Assembly (NCBI GenBank): GCA_050997195.1
Contig: JBPCRE010000162.1
Location: forward strand, 1 to 8,244
Reading direction: 5' to 3'
DNA length: 8,244 bases
Source of the DNA: JACCZP01 sp050997195
GTDB taxonomy: Bacteria > Actinomycetota > Thermoleophilia > Solirubrobacterales > Thermoleophilaceae
This document shows positions 5,699-8,244 of the stretch, in pieces. Each line of letters opens with the position of its first letter. Within the stretch, counting starts at the first letter, position 1. Both the position numbers and the translations under genes were made by a program. The notes beneath the pieces were generated by a model. The model saw only the letters and a program-made list of their open reading frames with translations, made no database searches and had not been told where the DNA came from.

Positions 5699-6478
5699 TC
5701 AGGCGGACAGGCCGCCGTCGACGGCCAGCGTGGCGCCGGTCACGTAGGCAGCCTCCTCGGAGGCGAGAAAGCGCACGCAGGCGGCCACCTCCTCGGGCGT
5801 GCCGGCGCGGCGGGCGGGCACGGCTTCGACGAGATCGGACGAGATGTCCTCGGTCATGGCGGTGTTCACCAGGCCGGGGGCGACGGCGTTCACGGTGATT
5901 CCCCTGCGGGCCACCTCGGCGGCCACGGTACGGGTCATGCCGATCACTCCGGCCTTCGAGGCGGCGTAGTTCGCCTGCCCCGGGTTGGCCCTGAGGCCGA
6001 CGATCGAGGCCACGTTCACGATCCGTCCGAAGCGGGCCTTCAGCATGGGGCGAAGCGCTCGCCGGGTGAGCCGGAAGGTACCTGTGAGATTGGTGCTCAG
6101 CACGCGATCCCACTCCTCGTCACGGATCGACGGCGTGAGCCCGTCCGCGCGCACGCCCGCGTTGTTCACGAGCACGAGCACGGGCCCGAAGTGCTCCTCG
6201 AGCGCACCGAGCAGGCTCTCGGCCGTCTCGGATTCCGCCACGTCTCCGGCCAGGGCCATCGCTCGTCCACCGCGCGCCTCGATGCCCTCGACCACCGCAG
6301 CCGCGGCCTCGGCGTCCGAGCGGTAGCTCACCCCGACCGGCCAGCCCTCGGCCGCCAGAGACGCGGCCACGGCGGCGCCGATGCCCCGCGAGGCGCCCGT
6401 CACGAGGGCGGCGCCGGTGGCGCTCCGCGCTGTGTGGCCGTTCTCGCCTTGGTGCTCGTCCGGGCGCTCAGCGGCCAT
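5699..6478 (-). CDS. fabG: 3-oxoacyl-[acyl-carrier-protein] reductase
   Basis: Reduces 3-ketoacyl-ACP to (3R)-hydroxyacyl-ACP with NADPH. The 259-residue SDR shows the cofactor motif TGASRGIG (27-34), SYRSD at the end of beta-2 (Arg favours NADPH), NNAG (105-108), and the catalytic set Asn130, Ser158 (in VASIVG), Tyr171 and Lys175 (YAASK). NAVAPGLVNTAMT and the C-terminal VDGGLSA follow. The ATG at 6478 overlaps the fabH stop by 11 nt with only a weak Shine-Dalgarno. It adds some 20 polar residues before the fold (AAERPDEHQGENGHTARSA) that most FabGs lack, but no other plausible start lies before the cofactor motif. Context as the sole ketoreductase in a FASII operon supports fabG rather than a general SDR. 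Confidence 0.94.
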   Translation of the reverse strand: MAAERPDEHQGENGHTARSATGAALVTGASRGIGAAVAASLAAEGWPVGVSYRSDAEAAAAVVEGIEARGGRAMALAGDVAESETAESLLGALEEHFGPVLVLVNNAGVRADGLTPSIRDEEWDRVLSTNLTGTFRLTRRALRPMLKARFGRIVNVASIVGLRANPGQANYAASKAGVIGMTRTVAAEVARRGITVNAVAPGLVNTAMTEDISSDLVEAVPARRAGTPEEVAACVRFLASEEAAYVTGATLAVDGGLSA

Positions 6479-7514
6479 CGGGAGCACCCCACTCGACCAC
6501 GCCGGCGCCCCACACGAAGCCCGCTCCGAAGGCGCCGAGCAGCACGCGCGAGCCGTCGTGGAGACGCCCGTCCTCGGCCGCTCGGGCCAGCGCGATGGGG
6601 ATGGTTCCGGCCGAGGTGTTGCCGTAGTCGGCGATCTCCTCGACCACCCGCTCGGGCGGCAGCGAGAGCTCCTCGCCCACCGCGGCGAGGATGCGCGCGT
6701 TGGCCTGGTGGTAGACGAACAGGTCCACGTCGTCGGTCTCGAGGCCGGCTTCCTCGAGCGCCTCCCGTGTGACCTCGGCCATGCGCCGCACGGCGTTCTT
6801 GAAGGTCTCGACGCCGTCCATGCGGATCTTGCCCTCCTCGCGCGTGGCGTAGATGGCCCCAGCCAGGGAGCCGTCGGAGTGGATGGCGAAGGAGCCCACG
6901 CCGCCGGGCCCCTCCCCGGCGGTGAGGACGATCGCGCCGCCGCCATCGCCGAACAGGCCGGCCGTGCGCTTGTCGTCGAGGTCCAGCCAGCGGCGGAGCA
7001 CGTCGACCCCGATCACGAGCGCCGTGCGCGCGCGCCCGGCTTCGATCTGCCCGGCCGCCACCGACAGCGCCGAGATGAAGGCGGTGCAGGCTGCTCCGAT
7101 GTCCATGGCCGCGGCGCGGGGGGCAGCGAGAGCGTGAGCCACCAGTGGGGCGGTGTTCGGGGTGAGCTCGTCCTGCGAGGTGGTGCCCACGAGCACGAGG
7201 TCAAGCTCCGAGCCATCGATTCCCGCGCGCTCGAGGGCGGCGGCCCCGGCGCGCGTGGCGATGTCCGAGAGCCGCTCCTCCGGCCCGGCCTCCCGGCGCT
7301 CGTGGATGCCGGTGCGCTTGGCGATCCAACCGGGCTCGACACCGAGCCGGGCGGCGATCTCCTCGTTGCCCACCACGGTCTCGGGCACGGCCATGGCCAC
7401 GGAGGCGATCCGCGCGACGGTCGGCCCGCGGTCGTGACCCACGATGTGCGGCTCCTCGGTCGCGGTCGCCGGGGCGGCGAGGGGCTCGGGCTGGGCGAGG
7501 AGCTCAGCCGGCAC
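6468..7514 (-). CDS. fabH: Beta-ketoacyl-ACP synthase III (KASIII)
   Basis: Starts fatty acid chains by condensing an acyl-CoA primer with malonyl-ACP. The 348-residue protein has the KASIII triad Cys143 (DIGAACTAFISAL), His269 (VYHQANARIL) and Asn299 (DYGNTSAGTIP), plus the GDGGGAIVL loop (189-197) and a C-terminal GAGFVWGAGVV. The GTG at 7514 has GGAGG six bases upstream (7521-7525), inside fabD, and overlaps fabD by 11 nt. It gives about 32 residues before the usual first strand (ARIASVAMAVPE). An alternative GTG at residue 25, with GAGGAG nine bases upstream, would give a standard length. Thr118 aligns by my reading with the E. coli Phe87 gatekeeper, as in mycobacterial FabH, hinting at larger or branched primers. 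The function is certain; the start is less so. Confidence 0.94.
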   Translation of the reverse strand: MPAELLAQPEPLAAPATATEEPHIVGHDRGPTVARIASVAMAVPETVVGNEEIAARLGVEPGWIAKRTGIHERREAGPEERLSDIATRAGAAALERAGIDGSELDLVLVGTTSQDELTPNTAPLVAHALAAPRAAAMDIGAACTAFISALSVAAGQIEAGRARTALVIGVDVLRRWLDLDDKRTAGLFGDGGGAIVLTAGEGPGGVGSFAIHSDGSLAGAIYATREEGKIRMDGVETFKNAVRRMAEVTREALEEAGLETDDVDLFVYHQANARILAAVGEELSLPPERVVEEIADYGNTSAGTIPIALARAAEDGRLHDGSRVLLGAFGAGFVWGAGVVEWGAPDGR

Positions 7515-8244
7515 GGGCAGCCTCCAGTCGGTCGGCGGTCACGGCCTCGACGTCGTCGAGGGTCCGCTTGACGAGTCGCGAGAGCACGCGCCCCGGCCCG
7601 GTCTCCACGATCCGTCGCACGCCGCGGCCGTGGAGGGCCAGCAGAACCTCGCGCCACCGCACGGGGTGCGTGAGGCTCTCGGCCAGGCGCCGGCGCACTT
7701 CGCCGTCGAACGGAGCTGCGCTCACTCCGGAGAGCACCGGGGCGTTCGGAGTGGAGAAGCGGGTGCTCTCGAGAGCGGACTCGAACTCGGGCACCGCCGA
7801 GGCCATCGCCGGCGAGTGGAAGGCGCCGCTGACCGGCAGGCGCATGGCGCGCAGGCCGGCGGCCTCCACGAGGAGCTCCGCCCGGTCGGGGGCCGCGTGC
7901 GGTCCGGAGAGGACCACCTGGCCGGGCGCGTTGTCGTTGGCCACCGCGAGTCCGTGCTCGGCGGCGATCTCGGCGGGCCCGGGGCCCGCCCCCCGCACCT
8001 CGCCGAGGACGGCGAGCATGCCTCCTCCCGGGTCCGCACGCCCGGCCTCGTCCATCAGGCGGCCCCTCAGGGCGACGAGGCGAAGACTGTCCTCTTCGGA
8101 AAGGGCCGACGCGGCGGCCAGGGCGGCGATCTCGCCCAGAGAGTGGCCCGCGTAGTAATCAGCCTCGGTCCCCCCAAGCCGCCCAAAGCCCGCGAGCCCG
8201 GCGCAGTAGATGGCGGGTTGAGCGAACCGGGTGCTCTCGTCGAC
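7504..8244 (-). CDS. fabD: Malonyl-CoA:ACP transacylase, 5' end cut by the window
   Basis: Moves malonyl from CoA to holo-ACP, feeding FabH and FabF. The frame stays open to the right edge; 246 residues are visible of a usual 300-310, so about 55-60 N-terminal residues lie outside. The nucleophile motif YYAGHSLGEIAAL is present (Ser codon at 8140-8142), followed by LVALRGRLMDEA with the malonate-binding Arg, ANDNAPGQVVLSG, GAFHSPAM with the catalytic His, and THPVRW...VETGPGRVLSRLVKR. An internal ATG at 8055 falls after the nucleophile motif and is not the start. The TGA at 7504-7506 overlaps fabH by 11 nt. It is the most upstream gene visible; the operon promoter and any earlier genes are beyond the edge. 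Confidence 0.95.
   Translation of the reverse strand, partial: VDESTRFAQPAIYCAGLAGFGRLGGTEADYYAGHSLGEIAALAAASALSEEDSLRLVALRGRLMDEAGRADPGGGMLAVLGEVRGAGPGPAEIAAEHGLAVANDNAPGQVVLSGPHAAPDRAELLVEAAGLRAMRLPVSGAFHSPAMASAVPEFESALESTRFSTPNAPVLSGVSAAPFDGEVRRRLAESLTHPVRWREVLLALHGRGVRRIVETGPGRVLSRLVKRTLDDVEAVTADRLEAARAG
7521..7525 (-). promoter_or_regulatory. Shine-Dalgarno of fabH within the fabD 3' end
   Basis: The minus strand reads GGAGG six bases before the GTG at 7514. It supports the upstream start, although a second candidate (GAGGAG nine bases before the GTG at residue 25) lies within the reading frame, so the choice is not final. Confidence 0.5.

Noticed and set aside
3998..6772. A 924-codon open frame on the plus strand opposite fabF, acpP and fabG
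   Set aside because: It lies fully opposite well-identified genes, has no recognisable domain, and long antisense frames are expected in such high-GC coding DNA.
7972..7990. GGCGGGCCC and its complement, a 9-bp GC-only inverted repeat with one central base inside fabD
   Set aside because: It falls within intact coding sequence (Gly-Pro-Gly-Pro codons), and such GC palindromes are common by chance at this composition.

Overview
The window is a high-GC stretch that carries almost nothing but one minus-strand operon for type II fatty acid synthesis (FASII). Read 5'->3' on the minus strand, from the right edge to the left, the order is fabD (5' end cut by the window), fabH, fabG, acpP, fabF, a PccB/AccD6-type acyl-CoA carboxyltransferase, an SGNH/GDSL hydrolase, a MaoC-type hot-dog dehydratase, an InhA-like enoyl-ACP reductase and acpS. 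Every junction except fabG-acpP overlaps (by 1, 4, 11 or 23 nt), so the genes are almost certainly co-transcribed and translationally coupled. The one gap, 43 nt before acpP, carries a near-perfect Shine-Dalgarno. I see no frameshifts or broken genes.

The organism is most likely a high-GC Actinomycetota, perhaps a deep-branching class such as Thermoleophilia; that placement is inferred only from base composition and protein character. The order fabD-acpP-fabF-carboxyltransferase recalls the mycobacterial fabD-acpM-kasA-kasB-accD6 locus. The reductase carries InhA-type active-site signatures and the dehydratase is of the MaoC/HadB kind instead of FabZ. Functions spread over several loci in mycobacteria are therefore gathered here in one transcript.

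How the genes work together: the carboxyltransferase makes malonyl-CoA (its biotin carboxylase and BCCP partners are outside the window). FabD moves malonyl to ACP. FabH starts the chain from an acyl-CoA and FabF elongates. FabG, the MaoC dehydratase and the enoyl reductase carry out the three steps that return the chain to a saturated acyl-ACP. AcpS converts apo-ACP to holo-ACP. The SGNH hydrolase has no textbook place in the cycle; a cytoplasmic acyl-thioesterase role is a guess worth testing.

At the left end, after acpS, positions 45-208 fold into one long imperfect hairpin (about 62 Watson-Crick pairs by hand count, arms of about 80 nt). Its distal three bases are the acpS stop codon. Its non-Watson-Crick positions are all of the types tolerated in a plus-strand RNA (G-U, G-A, G-G, A-A), with no A-C, C-U or C-C. 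This suggests a structured RNA made from the strand opposite the operon, or a foldback (MITE-like) element. It is the least explained feature of the window.
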